Below are positions 44,385-52,852 of a DNA stretch of 64,000 nucleotides, in pieces (within the stretch, counting starts at the first letter, position 1; each line of letters starts with the position of its first letter). The notes below the pieces were generated by a model. That model saw only the letters and a list, made by a program, of their open reading frames with translations, was not told the origin of the DNA and ran no database searches. The stretch spans positions 8,723 to 72,722 of the forward strand of contig DAINRQ010000023.1 of assembly GCA_036741775.1 (NCBI GenBank). Reading direction: 5' to 3'. Source of the stretch: JAJKIV01 sp036741775. GTDB taxonomy: Bacteria; Gemmatimonadota; Gemmatimonadetes; Gemmatimonadales; Gemmatimonadaceae. A program made the position numbers and the translations under genes.

Positions 44385-45973
44385 TCGCCGGTGCGGCGCG
44401 CCTGCTCCGCGCTCACCCGAGCGAGTAGCTCCTTCGGCGAGTCGACCCCTCGCAGCAGCTCCGCCGCTTTCTGGACCTCGGGGAAATCCTGGACGATCCG
44501 CCGCTGCTCGGCAGGGCGACCGAATACGTAGCGGGCGACGTCGTACGCGATGAAGCGCGACACGAGTGGCGCCGCCGCATCATACACCGCGCGGTCGAGG
44601 TCGATGCCGCGCTGGCGCATCCGCTTCCACACCTCGTCGCGCATCGCGTCCGTGACCGGGAAGTCCGGTGACGAGAGCGTCTTCGTGCCACGGAGGCTCA
44701 TCGCGTAGTCCGTGATCGCGTCACGGAACTGCGGAACCTTCCGGCCGAGGGCGTTCTGGAACGCGAGGTCGGCCGGCGCGATCGTCGTATCGCCGGCCTC
44801 GACGTCCGGCGTGATGCCGCCCCCGCCATACACGGTCCGCCCCGCGTCCGTCCTGAACTGCTCGCGCTCCGACTTGGGAGGCGGCGCGCTCGGCACGTCG
44901 GAATCCGCATCCTCGTCGTCGGTCATCGGCTTCGAGATCGACCGCCCAACCGGGGTGAACCAGCGCGCGGTCGTGAGCTTGAGCGCACTACCGCCCGTGA
45001 TCGGGTACAGCGTCTGGGCGCTGCCTTTCCCGTACGAGGTTCGACCCACGACGACCGCGCGATCATGGTCCTGCAGCGCCCCGGCGACGATCTCGGATGC
45101 CGAGGCGGAGTACTCGTTCACGAGCACGACGATCGGGAGGTTCGGCCACCGCTGCGGAGCGCCATCAACGAACTTCCGGTTCGCCTCACGCTGGCGCCCG
45201 CGCATTGTCACGATCTCCTGGTTCGGGTCGAGGAACAGATCCGACACGCCGACGCCCTGTGTCAGCAGGCCACCCGGGTTGGCACGCAGGTCGAGAATCA
45301 GCGTCTTCATGCCCGCCTGCGAGAGGGAGTCGATGGACCGGGCGAGCTCCTTCTCGGTGGAATCGCTGAAGACGTCGAGATCCACGTAGCCCACGCCGTC
45401 CGGCAACAACATCGAGCGGCCAACGGCGCTGCGGTGGATTTCCTGCCGCACCAGCGTGACGGGGCGGCGCGTACCTGCCCGCTCGGTCACGAATGATACT
45501 GACGACCCCGGCGGTCCGCGGAGCGCCTTGCTCGCTTCCTCGGTCGTCCAGTTCCTCGCCGACTTACCCGCGACCTCGACGACACGATCGCCGGTTTCGA
45601 TGCCAGCGCGTTCAGCGGGGGACCCTGGGAGGGGCGACACGACGATGACCCATCCATCGCGCACGTCGATCTGGATGCCGACGCCGCCGTAGTTTCCGGT
45701 CGTGTTCTCGTTCAACCGCGCGAGACGGTCGGCACGCAAGAAGACGGAATGCGGGTCGTTCAGCTCGTCGAGCATGCCGTCGATCGCCTTACCGTAGAGC
45801 TCCTGGGTGCTGACCGAGTCCACGTAGTAGCGCTGGACGTGCGCCATGACCTCGGTAAACAGCCGCGGGCCCGATACGCTCGTCGCGCCGTCGAGGCCAC
45901 GCGAAACGAGCCAGCCGCCAGTCACCAGCGCCGTGCTGAGGACCATCAGTACGACGAACGCACGAGACCGCAT
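44381..45973 (-). CDS. ctpA: C-terminal processing S41 peptidase (CtpA/Prc type)
   Basis: 530 residues from ATG at 45971-45973 with a GGGGGTGG ribosome-binding site just upstream. The order is an N-terminal membrane anchor (FVVLMVLSTALVTGGWLVS), a PDZ domain (GVGIQIDVRDGWVIVVSPLPGSPAERAGIETGDRVVEVAGK) and a tail-specific protease domain with VNEYSASASEIVAGAL (catalytic Ser) and SYGKGSAQTLYPI (catalytic Lys). It trims C-termini of periplasmic proteins. It precedes the DUF2520 gene by an ATGA overlap. Confidence 0.94.
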   Translation of the reverse strand: MRSRAFVVLMVLSTALVTGGWLVSRGLDGATSVSGPRLFTEVMAHVQRYYVDSVSTQELYGKAIDGMLDELNDPHSVFLRADRLARLNENTTGNYGGVGIQIDVRDGWVIVVSPLPGSPAERAGIETGDRVVEVAGKSARNWTTEEASKALRGPPGSSVSFVTERAGTRRPVTLVRQEIHRSAVGRSMLLPDGVGYVDLDVFSDSTEKELARSIDSLSQAGMKTLILDLRANPGGLLTQGVGVSDLFLDPNQEIVTMRGRQREANRKFVDGAPQRWPNLPIVVLVNEYSASASEIVAGALQDHDRAVVVGRTSYGKGSAQTLYPITGGSALKLTTARWFTPVGRSISKPMTDDEDADSDVPSAPPPKSEREQFRTDAGRTVYGGGGITPDVEAGDTTIAPADLAFQNALGRKVPQFRDAITDYAMSLRGTKTLSSPDFPVTDAMRDEVWKRMRQRGIDLDRAVYDAAAPLVSRFIAYDVARYVFGRPAEQRRIVQDFPEVQKAAELLRGVDSPKELLARVSAEQARRTGE

Positions 45974-46003
45974 ACCACCCCCGGAGATTTGACTACTTGG
46001 CAT

Positions 46004-46684
46004 TCAGGGATGAGACCCGATTGCGGGCCGGAAAGTTTCAGGCCACGTCCGCTCGAGGAGACCCAGGACGGCCACGGCCACCTCATCCTCCGTTCCTGCG
46101 GCGTCTATCGCTACCACCGGCCCCGCTTCCGGGTGTCGCCGTTGCCAGTCCGCGTCGGCGAACGTGTCGAATGCCGACGCCACGCGGTGGTGGAACTCGT
46201 CGGCTGCCGACTCGATCCGGTCGCGGACGCCTCGGCCGTCGGTTCGCGCCAGCGCGGCATCGACCGACAGGCGAAGCAGGATGGTAAGATCGGGTACGAG
46301 ACCACCCGTTGCAAATCGGTTCGCCGCGGCTACCTCGCGCTCGGGCAGTCCGCGCCCCGCGATCTGGTAGGCGTACGTAGACAGGAAGAAGCGGTCGGCG
46401 ATCACGACCTGCCCGGACTCGAGTGCCGGGACGATATCGCGTTCCACCAGCTCCGCCCGCGACGCCATGAAAAGAAGCGCCTCGGTTCGAGCGGAGAACT
46501 CGGGTCCCGGCTCCAGGAGAAGTCGTCGAATCTCGTTGCCGATGGCGGTTCCTCCCGGTTCCCGGACGCCCAGGTGGCGCACGCCACGCGTAGCGAGCGT
46601 CTCGCTCAAGCGCCGAATCTGCGTCGTCTTGCCGACGCCCTCGGCGCCCTCGAACACGATCAGCTTGCCCTTCCGTTCCGTCAT
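46004..46684 (-). CDS. tmk: Thymidylate kinase
   Basis: 226 residues. P-loop VFEGAEGVGKTTQIRRL, the TMK DR(x) region VIADRFFLSTYAYQIAGRGL and lid segment. It phosphorylates dTMP to dTDP. The start overlaps the YlbF-like gene's stop by 4 bases. Confidence 0.95.
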   Translation of the reverse strand: MTERKGKLIVFEGAEGVGKTTQIRRLSETLATRGVRHLGVREPGGTAIGNEIRRLLLEPGPEFSARTEALLFMASRAELVERDIVPALESGQVVIADRFFLSTYAYQIAGRGLPEREVAAANRFATGGLVPDLTILLRLSVDAALARTDGRGVRDRIESAADEFHHRVASAFDTFADADWQRRHPEAGPVVAIDAAGTEDEVAVAVLGLLERTWPETFRPAIGSHP

Positions 46685-47034
46685 CCGAGCGTAATGATGG
46701 AGCTGGTCGCGCCCTTCCGGATGCCTTCGGTGATCCAGTTGTTCACCTGCAGCATTGTCTTGTCGAAGTTTTCCTGCGCCGCGACGGCCCGCTGGTAGTT
46801 CGGGTTGACCTGGACCTTCCCGAGCAGCTCGTCGAGCTGCTGCTCCATGTCCGGCGTCGGGTTCTGACCGCGCTCGATCATGCGCTGCGCGCGTTCGCGG
46901 AGCTCGTCCATCTGACGCAGGAGCGCGACCGCGTCGCGATCGCTGTTGAGCGCCTCGTTGGCCCGCTTGACCGCCTGGTATTCCGGGCTCTGTCCGATCA
47001 GGCGACCAAGCTCGCGGGCTTTCTCATCGAGCAT
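46681..47034 (-). CDS. YlbF/YmcA family protein
   Basis: About 117 residues, cytoplasmic and helical: KARELGRLIGQSPEYQAVKRANEAL, DAVALLRQMDELRERAQRMIE, DEEL-type turn, AQENFDKTMLQVNNWITEGIRKG. This is the DUF964/YlbF fold, which in Bacillus acts as a regulator with YmcA/YaaT in RNase Y-linked RNA processing. The ATG at 47032-47034 is preferred to the longer frame, whose extra residues fall in the repeat-rich leader. Confidence 0.8.
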   Translation of the reverse strand: MLDEKARELGRLIGQSPEYQAVKRANEALNSDRDAVALLRQMDELRERAQRMIERGQNPTPDMEQQLDELLGKVQVNPNYQRAVAAQENFDKTMLQVNNWITEGIRKGATSSIITLG

Positions 47035-47071
47035 TACGAATCGGGTTGGAGTGGGGGTACGGGGAAGTATA

Positions 47072-47106
47072 CAGCTATCAGCCAACAGCTATCAGCTATC
47101 AGCTCA
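47072..47106. repeat. Period-7 CAGCTAT repeat
   Basis: Five tandem units of CAGCTAT/CAGCCAA/CAGCTCA type in the short gap between prmC and the YlbF-like gene. Confidence 0.8.
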
Positions 47107-47117
47107 ACGGCGACGGA

Positions 47118-48023
47118 TCAGGCGCGGTTTTCGGGTCCATCGGCCTGGCTCCCCGTCCTGGCCAGGACAAAGCGCTCCCGGCCCGTCAGGTCCAGGTGGA
47201 CTGCAACGTCGCGGTAGGCGCCATGGGTCGCCACCGCCTCGGCAACCAGCGACGCGCGCCTCGAATCGACTTCCATGGCGAGCAGGCCTCCGGGCTCGAG
47301 TACGGTCCACGCGTCCCGGACAATCGCGCGTGTGGCAGCCAGTCCAGCGTCCGCGCTCAGGAGTGCGAGGGGTGGTTCCCAATCGCGGACCGAGGGCGGC
47401 AGCTCCTCGATCTCGCCGAACGCGATGTACGGGGGGTTCGATACGATGGCACGAACGCGCCGGTCCCGAACTGGCGCGAGCAGTGACCCGTGCACGAACT
47501 CGACCGGTGCGCGCAGGTCATCGCGCAGGAACGCCGCGTTGCGCTCCGCGACGGCGAGCGCGTCGAGCGACACATCGGTGGCGATGACCGCGTCGAAGGC
47601 GCCTTCGGTCGCGAGTGCCAAGGCGATGGCTCCCGACCCGGTGCCGACGTCCACGACGACGCCGCGTCCTCCCTCCTCGGCCTGCAGCACGAGGTCCACC
47701 AGCAGCTCGGTTTCCTGACGCGGGATGAGCGCGCGCTCGTCGATGGCGAGGGTGAGGTAGCGGAACGCCGCGCGTCCGACGGCGTAGGCGAAGGGCGCAC
47801 CGCGCACGCGGGCGGACGCGGCACGCCGAGCCTCGTCGACGGCCGTGTGGTCGATGCGTGCGTCGCGGTGCGTCGTCGGCCAGAAGCGTGGGACGTCGAG
47901 CACGGCCGCGACGATATCGCGCGCTTCATCGGCCGCCAACGGTACGCCGCCGCGCTCCAGCTGCTCGGCGAGTTCCGCGAGCAGGCTGCCTAACGTGAAC
48001 GGCGCCGCCCGATCAGTCTTCAC
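47118..48023 (-). CDS. prmC: Release-factor glutamine methyltransferase
   Basis: 301 residues. SAM-binding segment VVDVGTGSGAIALALATEG and the catalytic motif AIVSNPPYIAFGEIEEL. It N5-methylates the glutamine of the GGQ motif of RF1/RF2, here encoded immediately upstream (overlap of 11 bp with prfA), the classic prfA-prmC arrangement. Confidence 0.95.
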   Translation of the reverse strand: MKTDRAAPFTLGSLLAELAEQLERGGVPLAADEARDIVAAVLDVPRFWPTTHRDARIDHTAVDEARRAASARVRGAPFAYAVGRAAFRYLTLAIDERALIPRQETELLVDLVLQAEEGGRGVVVDVGTGSGAIALALATEGAFDAVIATDVSLDALAVAERNAAFLRDDLRAPVEFVHGSLLAPVRDRRVRAIVSNPPYIAFGEIEELPPSVRDWEPPLALLSADAGLAATRAIVRDAWTVLEPGGLLAMEVDSRRASLVAEAVATHGAYRDVAVHLDLTGRERFVLARTGSQADGPENRA

Positions 48024-49080
48024 CGAAGTTCTCCTCGTCGGCCGCTTCCTGCAGCGCCTCGATGATCCGGCCGATGTCGCCGTCGAGTATCCGCTGGAGA
48101 TCGTGCACCGTGAGATTGATCCGGTGGTCCGTGACGCGCCCCTGCGGGAAGTTGTACGTGCGGATCTTCGCGGAGCGATCGCCGGTGCCGACCTGCGTCT
48201 TGCGCATACGGGAGCGCTCGGCTTCCTGCTCCGCGATCCTCGCGTCGAGGAGGCGCGCGCGCAGCACCTCCATGGCGCGCGCCTTGTTCTGGATCTGCGA
48301 TCGCTGGTCCTGCTGCGAGACGACGATGCCCGTGGGGAGGTGGGTGATGCGGACGGCGGAGTCGGTGGTGTTCACGCCCTGCCCGCCCGGCCCTGATGCG
48401 CGGAACACGTCGATGCGGAGGTCCTTGTCATCGATGTCGACGTCCACGGCCTCGGCTTCGGGCAGCACGGCGACGGTGGCCGCGGAGGTGTGAATGCGCC
48501 CTTGTGCCTCAGTGGTGGGGACGCGCTGCACGCGATGGGTTCCGGATTCCCAGCGGAGGGCGCCGAACGCGCCGTCGCCGGATACCTTGAATACGGCTTC
48601 CTTGATTCCGCCTAACGTGCCCTCGGAGTACTGGAGGGGCTCGAACCGCCAGCCCCGCCGTTCGAGAAACCGCGTGTACATGCGGTACAGGTCGGCGGCG
48701 AACAGCGCCGCTTCGTCGCCACCGGTGCCCGGGCGGATCTCGACGATGGCGGGACGGTCGTTGAGCGGGTCAGGTGGCACGAGCAGCGGCTTGAGCTGGC
48801 GCTCTGCCTCGGCAATGGACTCCTCGAGGCGCTCGACCTCGGCGCGCGCTTCGGCGGCGAGCTCGGCGTCGTCAACGAGAACGAGCTCGCGCGCCTGCGC
48901 GAGCTCGTCATCGAGTTTCTCCAGTCGCTTGGCCAGCGCGGAGACGGCGGAAAGCCGTTGGTGCTCCCGCCCCAGCGACGCCATGAGCCGCGCGTCGCGG
49001 AGCGTTTTTGGATCGAGGAGCTCGCGCTCGACCTCCGCCGCACGCGCGAGGGCGTCGGCGAGTCGATCGCGGATACTCAG
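48013..49080 (-). CDS. prfA: Peptide chain release factor 1
   Basis: 355 residues from a CTG at 49078-49080, the standard RF1 length. GGQ loop RASGPGGQGVNTTDSAVRITHLPTGIVV; codon-recognition region RVQRVPTTEAQGRIHTSAATVAVLP. Terminates translation at UAA/UAG. The frame is open upstream only where it overlaps rpmE. The first in-frame ATG (MASLGREHQRL) would delete about 30 residues of helix alpha 1, so a rare CTG that overlaps the rpmE stop (CTGA) is the best start; an ATC 6 bases downstream is the alternative. Confidence 0.92.
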   Translation of the reverse strand: MSIRDRLADALARAAEVERELLDPKTLRDARLMASLGREHQRLSAVSALAKRLEKLDDELAQARELVLVDDAELAAEARAEVERLEESIAEAERQLKPLLVPPDPLNDRPAIVEIRPGTGGDEAALFAADLYRMYTRFLERRGWRFEPLQYSEGTLGGIKEAVFKVSGDGAFGALRWESGTHRVQRVPTTEAQGRIHTSAATVAVLPEAEAVDVDIDDKDLRIDVFRASGPGGQGVNTTDSAVRITHLPTGIVVSQQDQRSQIQNKARAMEVLRARLLDARIAEQEAERSRMRKTQVGTGDRSAKIRTYNFPQGRVTDHRINLTVHDLQRILDGDIGRIIEALQEAADEENFGED

Positions 49081-49280
49081 GCCGGCTTCCCGTACTTCTG
49101 CCGGAAGCGCTCGACGCGCCCAGCGGTGTCGACCAGCTTCTGCTTCCCGGTGAAGAACGGGTGGCAGACGTTGCAGATGTCGGTATGGATCTCGGCGATC
49201 GTGGAGCGCGTCTGGAACGAGTTCCCGCACGCGCACTTCACGGTGGCCGTGGCGTACTCGGGATGGATGTCGGCTTTCAT
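49077..49280 (-). CDS. rpmE: 50S ribosomal protein L31 (C+ type)
   Basis: 67 residues: MKADIHPEYATATVKCACGNSF, STIAEIHTDICNVCHPFFTGKQK. The CxC and CxxC pairs form the zinc-binding C+ type. The ATG at 49278-49280 is used because the earlier frame carries no homology. Its stop overlaps the prfA start (CTGA), which suggests coupling. Confidence 0.96.
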   Translation of the reverse strand: MKADIHPEYATATVKCACGNSFQTRSTIAEIHTDICNVCHPFFTGKQKLVDTAGRVERFRQKYGKPA

Positions 49281-49314
49281 TGGGGCCTCAAGTGACTTTG
49301 AAAGACAGCTGGGA

Positions 49315-49344
49315 AATATACCCGGTCGGGCGCGCAAAAGACAA
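49315..49344 (-). promoter_or_regulatory. Sigma-70-type promoter for rpmE-prfA-prmC
   Basis: On the minus strand TTGTCT (49339-49344) and TATATT (49315-49320) are separated by 18 bases. The start of rpmE is about 35 bases downstream. Confidence 0.6.
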
Positions 49345-49544
49345 GACGACAAGGACTTGGCCGCGGCATGGGGCGTACCCTACGTTCGAAACGTGCGACA
49401 ACCGGGGTGTTCAGGCGTGATGCGGCGGGACATCTATTCGTGACGACACGCCGCCACTTGCGTCCATCCAGCGAATACCAACTCGATTACGCCGCGGCCG
49501 TTCGAGCCACAGCCGACGGGTTCTCTCTCGGAGCAACGCCACTG

Positions 49545-50219
49545 ATGGAGATCGCCAACTTCCTGCGGACGGTTCCGCTCTTCACGAAGCTCGATGACGC
49601 GGAGCTAGGCCGCTTCGCCGAGCTCACGCGTGAGAAGAGCTATCCAAAAGGCAGCGTCATTCTTTTCGAAGACGATCCGGGTGATTCGCTGTTCATCGTC
49701 CGTGATGGTCGTGTCAAAGTCGTGCTCGTCGGCGAGGACGGCCGCGAGGTGATCCTCGGCGTGCTGGGTCCCGGCGAGCACTTCGGCGAGCTGTCCCTGA
49801 TCGACGAGCAGCCGCGTTCGGCCCACGTGATCGCCATGGAGGACACCAACGTGTTGGTCCTCCGCAGCGACGACTTCCGGCGTCGCGTCGAAGCGAATCC
49901 GGCCGTGGCGTGGGTGCTGATGCAGGAGCTGTCTCGGCGGCTGCGGCGGGCGGACGGGAAGATCCACGGGCTGGCCCTGCTCGACGTTCCCGGGCGCATC
50001 GCTCGGCTCCTGCTCGACTTCGCGTCGGACGACAACGGCGACAAGATCGAGAAGCCGCTGACGCACCAGACGATCGCCCACATGATCGGCGCCAGCCGCG
50101 AGACCGTGTCGCGAACGATGCGGGACTTCCAGAATCAGGGCTGGATCAACGTGGAGCGCCGACGCATTGCGCTCGCCGACCGGGCAGCGCTCAAGCGGTG
50201 TGCGCAGGCGCGTGTCTAA
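49545..50219 (+). CDS. Crp/Fnr family transcriptional regulator
   Basis: 224 residues. The cyclic-nucleotide-binding fold spans ~10-125 (LFTKLDDAELGRFAELTREKSYPKGSVILFEDDPGDSLFIVRDGRVKV; GEHFGELSLIDEQPRSAHVIA). The C-terminal winged HTH follows (LTHQTIAHMIGASRETVSRTMRDFQNQGWI). It has no Fe-S cysteines, so it is not an FNR oxygen sensor. The ATG at 49545 is preferred to 49368 because family homology begins right there. Divergent from rpmE with 264 bp between starts. Confidence 0.9.
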   Translation: MEIANFLRTVPLFTKLDDAELGRFAELTREKSYPKGSVILFEDDPGDSLFIVRDGRVKVVLVGEDGREVILGVLGPGEHFGELSLIDEQPRSAHVIAMEDTNVLVLRSDDFRRRVEANPAVAWVLMQELSRRLRRADGKIHGLALLDVPGRIARLLLDFASDDNGDKIEKPLTHQTIAHMIGASRETVSRTMRDFQNQGWINVERRRIALADRAALKRCAQARV

Positions 50220-50223
50220 AAGG

Positions 50224-50271
50224 CAGCTATCAGCCATCAGCCATCAGCTGCTGATGGTTGATGGCTGATGG
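50224..50271. repeat. Period-7 hairpin-forming repeat (possible terminator)
   Basis: CAGCTAT/CAGCCAT units (50224-50250) are followed by CTGATGG/TTGATGG units (50251-50271), so the two halves are reverse complements and form a hairpin with nearly no loop. It sits 5 bases after the crp-family stop and could end its transcript. Confidence 0.8.
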
Positions 50272-50298
50272 CTCGCGGTCGCAACGCTATCGCCGGGA

Positions 50299-51182
50299 AT
50301 GTCTTTTCGACTGCGGTTCTGGGGCACTCGCGGGTCCATTCCAAGCCCCGGGCCATCGACGGTCCGGTATGGCGGAAACACGCCGTCGATCGAGGTGCGT
50401 ACGCCGACTGGCTCGCTCGTCGTTCTCGATGCCGGCACCGGAATCCGCGAGCTTGGGAACTCGCTCATCGCCGACGCGAACGGGGCGCCGATCACGGGTG
50501 ACATCTTCCTGACCCACGCCCACTGGGATCACATCCAGGGCATACCCTTTTTCGCGCCCGCGTTTCAGCGCGGCAACCGGTTCACGATCTGGGGGGCGAA
50601 GTCGCTCGCGGCGAGCATTCGCCGCGTGGTCCGTGACCAGATGTCGCCGGTAGTGTTCCCCGTCGCGTTCGAGGAGCTCGCGGCCACGTTCGAGTTTCGT
50701 GAGCTCACGGACGAACGCCATGCGTCCGACGGCTTCGATGTCGGCGCGTTCCCGGTCCGCCACCCCGGCGGTGCGTTAGGCTACCGGTTCCTGGCCCGGC
50801 CGGCTGACGGCGAAGGGGACTCGAATGCGGCGTTCGTGTACATCTCCGACAACGAGCTTCAGTCGGCCGACGCGGGCGTGACGGGCGACCGGTGGCGCGC
50901 GAGGCTCGTGGAGTTCATTCGCGGCGCACGCGTGTTGATCCACGATGCCACGTATACCGATGCCGAGTACGATTCACATCGCGGCTGGGGGCATTCGACG
51001 TACGGAGACGCGGTGTCGCTCGCATTGGAGAGTGGCGTCGAGACGCTCGTGCTGTTCCACCACAGCCCCGATCGGGCGGACGACGAGCTCGATGTGAGGT
51101 TGGAGGAGTGCCGCCGGGCAGTGGAGGCGTCCGGGCAGCCGCTTCGTGTCATCGCGGCGGCGGAAGGCATGGAGCTGTACGT
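50299..51182 (+). CDS. MBL-fold metallo-hydrolase, truncated by a sequence gap
   Basis: At least 295 residues; the C-terminus is lost in the N run. RLRFWGTRGSIPSPGPSTVRYGGNT and LTHAHWDHIQGIPFFAPAF carry the HxHxDH metal site. Later ligands are in FPVRHPGGALGYRF, ISDNE and LIHDATY (DxxY). The pattern is that of the phnP/AHL-lactonase-like and cAMP-phosphodiesterase-like class II MBL enzymes. The stop is not seen. Confidence 0.88.
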
Positions 51183-51282
51183 NNNNNNNNNNNNNNNNNN
51201 NNNNNNNNNNNNNNNNNNNNNNNNNNNNNNNNNNNNNNNNNNNNNNNNNNNNNNNNNNNNNNNNNNNNNNNNNNNNNNNNNN
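51183..51282. other. 100-base assembly gap
   Basis: 100 consecutive N. The flanks do not repeat each other, so sequence of unknown length is missing, including the end of the MBL gene. Confidence 0.99.
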
Positions 51283-51310
51283 AGGCCGCGCATTATCCTC
51301 ACCGCGCGTA

Positions 51311-52852
51311 TCACGCGCGGCCCCAGCCGCCGCCTCCGGGCGTCTTCACGGTCACCACGTCGCCCGGCTGCAGCTCCACGCGGCACTTCGCTGGGAGCGG
51401 GCGACCGTTGAGCAGGTTCTCTCCCGGCGCACCGCTCGCGCCGCCGGCCGTGCCCGCGGGCGCACGGCGGCGGCGTTCCGTCAGCAGCGTGACCGTACAC
51501 CGCTCCAGTACCCGATATCGGCGGACGACGCCCTCGCCGCCCGGGTGTAGACCCGCGCCGCCGGAGCCGCGGCGGATCGCGTACTCGTCGATCCGGATCG
51601 GATAGGCACGCTCGAGCGATTCGATTGGGGTGTTTCGCGTGTTGCTCATGCCCACATGCACGGCGCTCGGGCCGGGCCCGTGCGGACCCGCACCCTGTCC
51701 ACCGCCTAACGTCTCGTAAAACGTCCAGCCGGCGCCGCCGAAGGTGATGTTGTTCATGGTGCCCTGCCCCTGCGCCGGCACCGGAACGCCCGCGTCTCCG
51801 AGGGCGGCGAAGATCGTGTCGGTGAGCCGCTGGGACATCTCGACGTTCCCGGCCGCCACGGCGGAGGGCCACCTGGCATCGATCGCCGACCCGGGCGGAA
51901 TCACGAGGTCGAGCGCGTCGGCGATGCCGTCGTTCGTCGGGACGTCGTCCTCGAGCAGCGTGCGGAGCACGAACACCGCGGCGGCACGGGTGACCGATCG
52001 CGGGCAATTCACGTTGCCGCGAACCGCCGCAGCGGTACCGGTGAAGTCGAGCCGCAAGATGTCATCCCGCACCGACACCCTAACGACGACCGGAACGTCG
52101 TCTTCGCTCACCCCGTCGCCCTCGAGCGCATCGCTGGCCCTGCCCCGGATCTCTCCCAACCTCGCGACCCGCGCTCGCGCGCGCCGAGCGGTATAGTCGA
52201 GGAGCGCATCGCAGGCTCGGTCGAGCTGGTGACCTCCCGCGCGCACCCGAAGCGCGAGCCACCCATCGCGTCCCGCCGCGCACGCGGCGCGCTGGGCCGC
52301 CAGGTCTCCGCGACGCTCATCGGGCGTGCGAACGTTCGCCAGCACGAGCCGCATCACGTCATCCACCGCGCTGCCGCGACGCACGATGCGCACCGGCGGC
52401 ACGATCAATCCCTCCTGAAAGAGCTCCGTCGCCCCTTGCGGCATGCTCCCGGGACTCATGCCCCCGACATCGGCATGGTGGGCACGGACGGCCGCAAACC
52501 CAACGACACGATCGCCCTCGCCGATGGCCTCCACCATCGTGAGATCGGGGAGATGCGACCCGCCCGCGAACGGGTCGTTCAGGAGAAACACATCGCCCGG
52601 CGCCGGATCGTGCGCCATGACCGCGCGCACCGACTCGGGCATGGCGCCCAGGTGAACAGGAATGTGCGCGGCTTGCGCGACCATCCGGCCACGTGCGTCG
52701 AACAGCGCGGCGGACGCGTCGCGTCGCTCCCGGATGTTGGGCGACAGCGCGCCACGCTCCAGCACCGCGCCCATCTCTTCCGCGATCATCGCAACGGCGT
52801 TCGACATGACCATGAGGCCGAGGGCGTCGGTACCGCTCGTCGGGGTGGTCAC
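51311..52852 (-). CDS. hyuB: Hydantoinase B/oxoprolinase subunit
   Basis: 513 residues from GTG 52852-52850. Family features: MSNAVAMIAEEMGAVLERGALSPNIRERRD, GDVFLLNDPFAGGSHLPDLTMV, VGFAAVRAHHADVGGMSPGSMP and C-terminal GGEGVVRRYRVLE. Works with HyuA in ATP-dependent hydrolysis of hydantoins or 5-oxoproline. The GTG is chosen because it makes a GTGA overlap with the hyuA stop and has GAGAGGGA before it, replacing a longer ATG start with no support. Confidence 0.9.
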   Translation of the reverse strand: MTTPTSGTDALGLMVMSNAVAMIAEEMGAVLERGALSPNIRERRDASAALFDARGRMVAQAAHIPVHLGAMPESVRAVMAHDPAPGDVFLLNDPFAGGSHLPDLTMVEAIGEGDRVVGFAAVRAHHADVGGMSPGSMPQGATELFQEGLIVPPVRIVRRGSAVDDVMRLVLANVRTPDERRGDLAAQRAACAAGRDGWLALRVRAGGHQLDRACDALLDYTARRARARVARLGEIRGRASDALEGDGVSEDDVPVVVRVSVRDDILRLDFTGTAAAVRGNVNCPRSVTRAAAVFVLRTLLEDDVPTNDGIADALDLVIPPGSAIDARWPSAVAAGNVEMSQRLTDTIFAALGDAGVPVPAQGQGTMNNITFGGAGWTFYETLGGGQGAGPHGPGPSAVHVGMSNTRNTPIESLERAYPIRIDEYAIRRGSGGAGLHPGGEGVVRRYRVLERCTVTLLTERRRRAPAGTAGGASGAPGENLLNGRPLPAKCRVELQPGDVVTVKTPGGGGWGRA

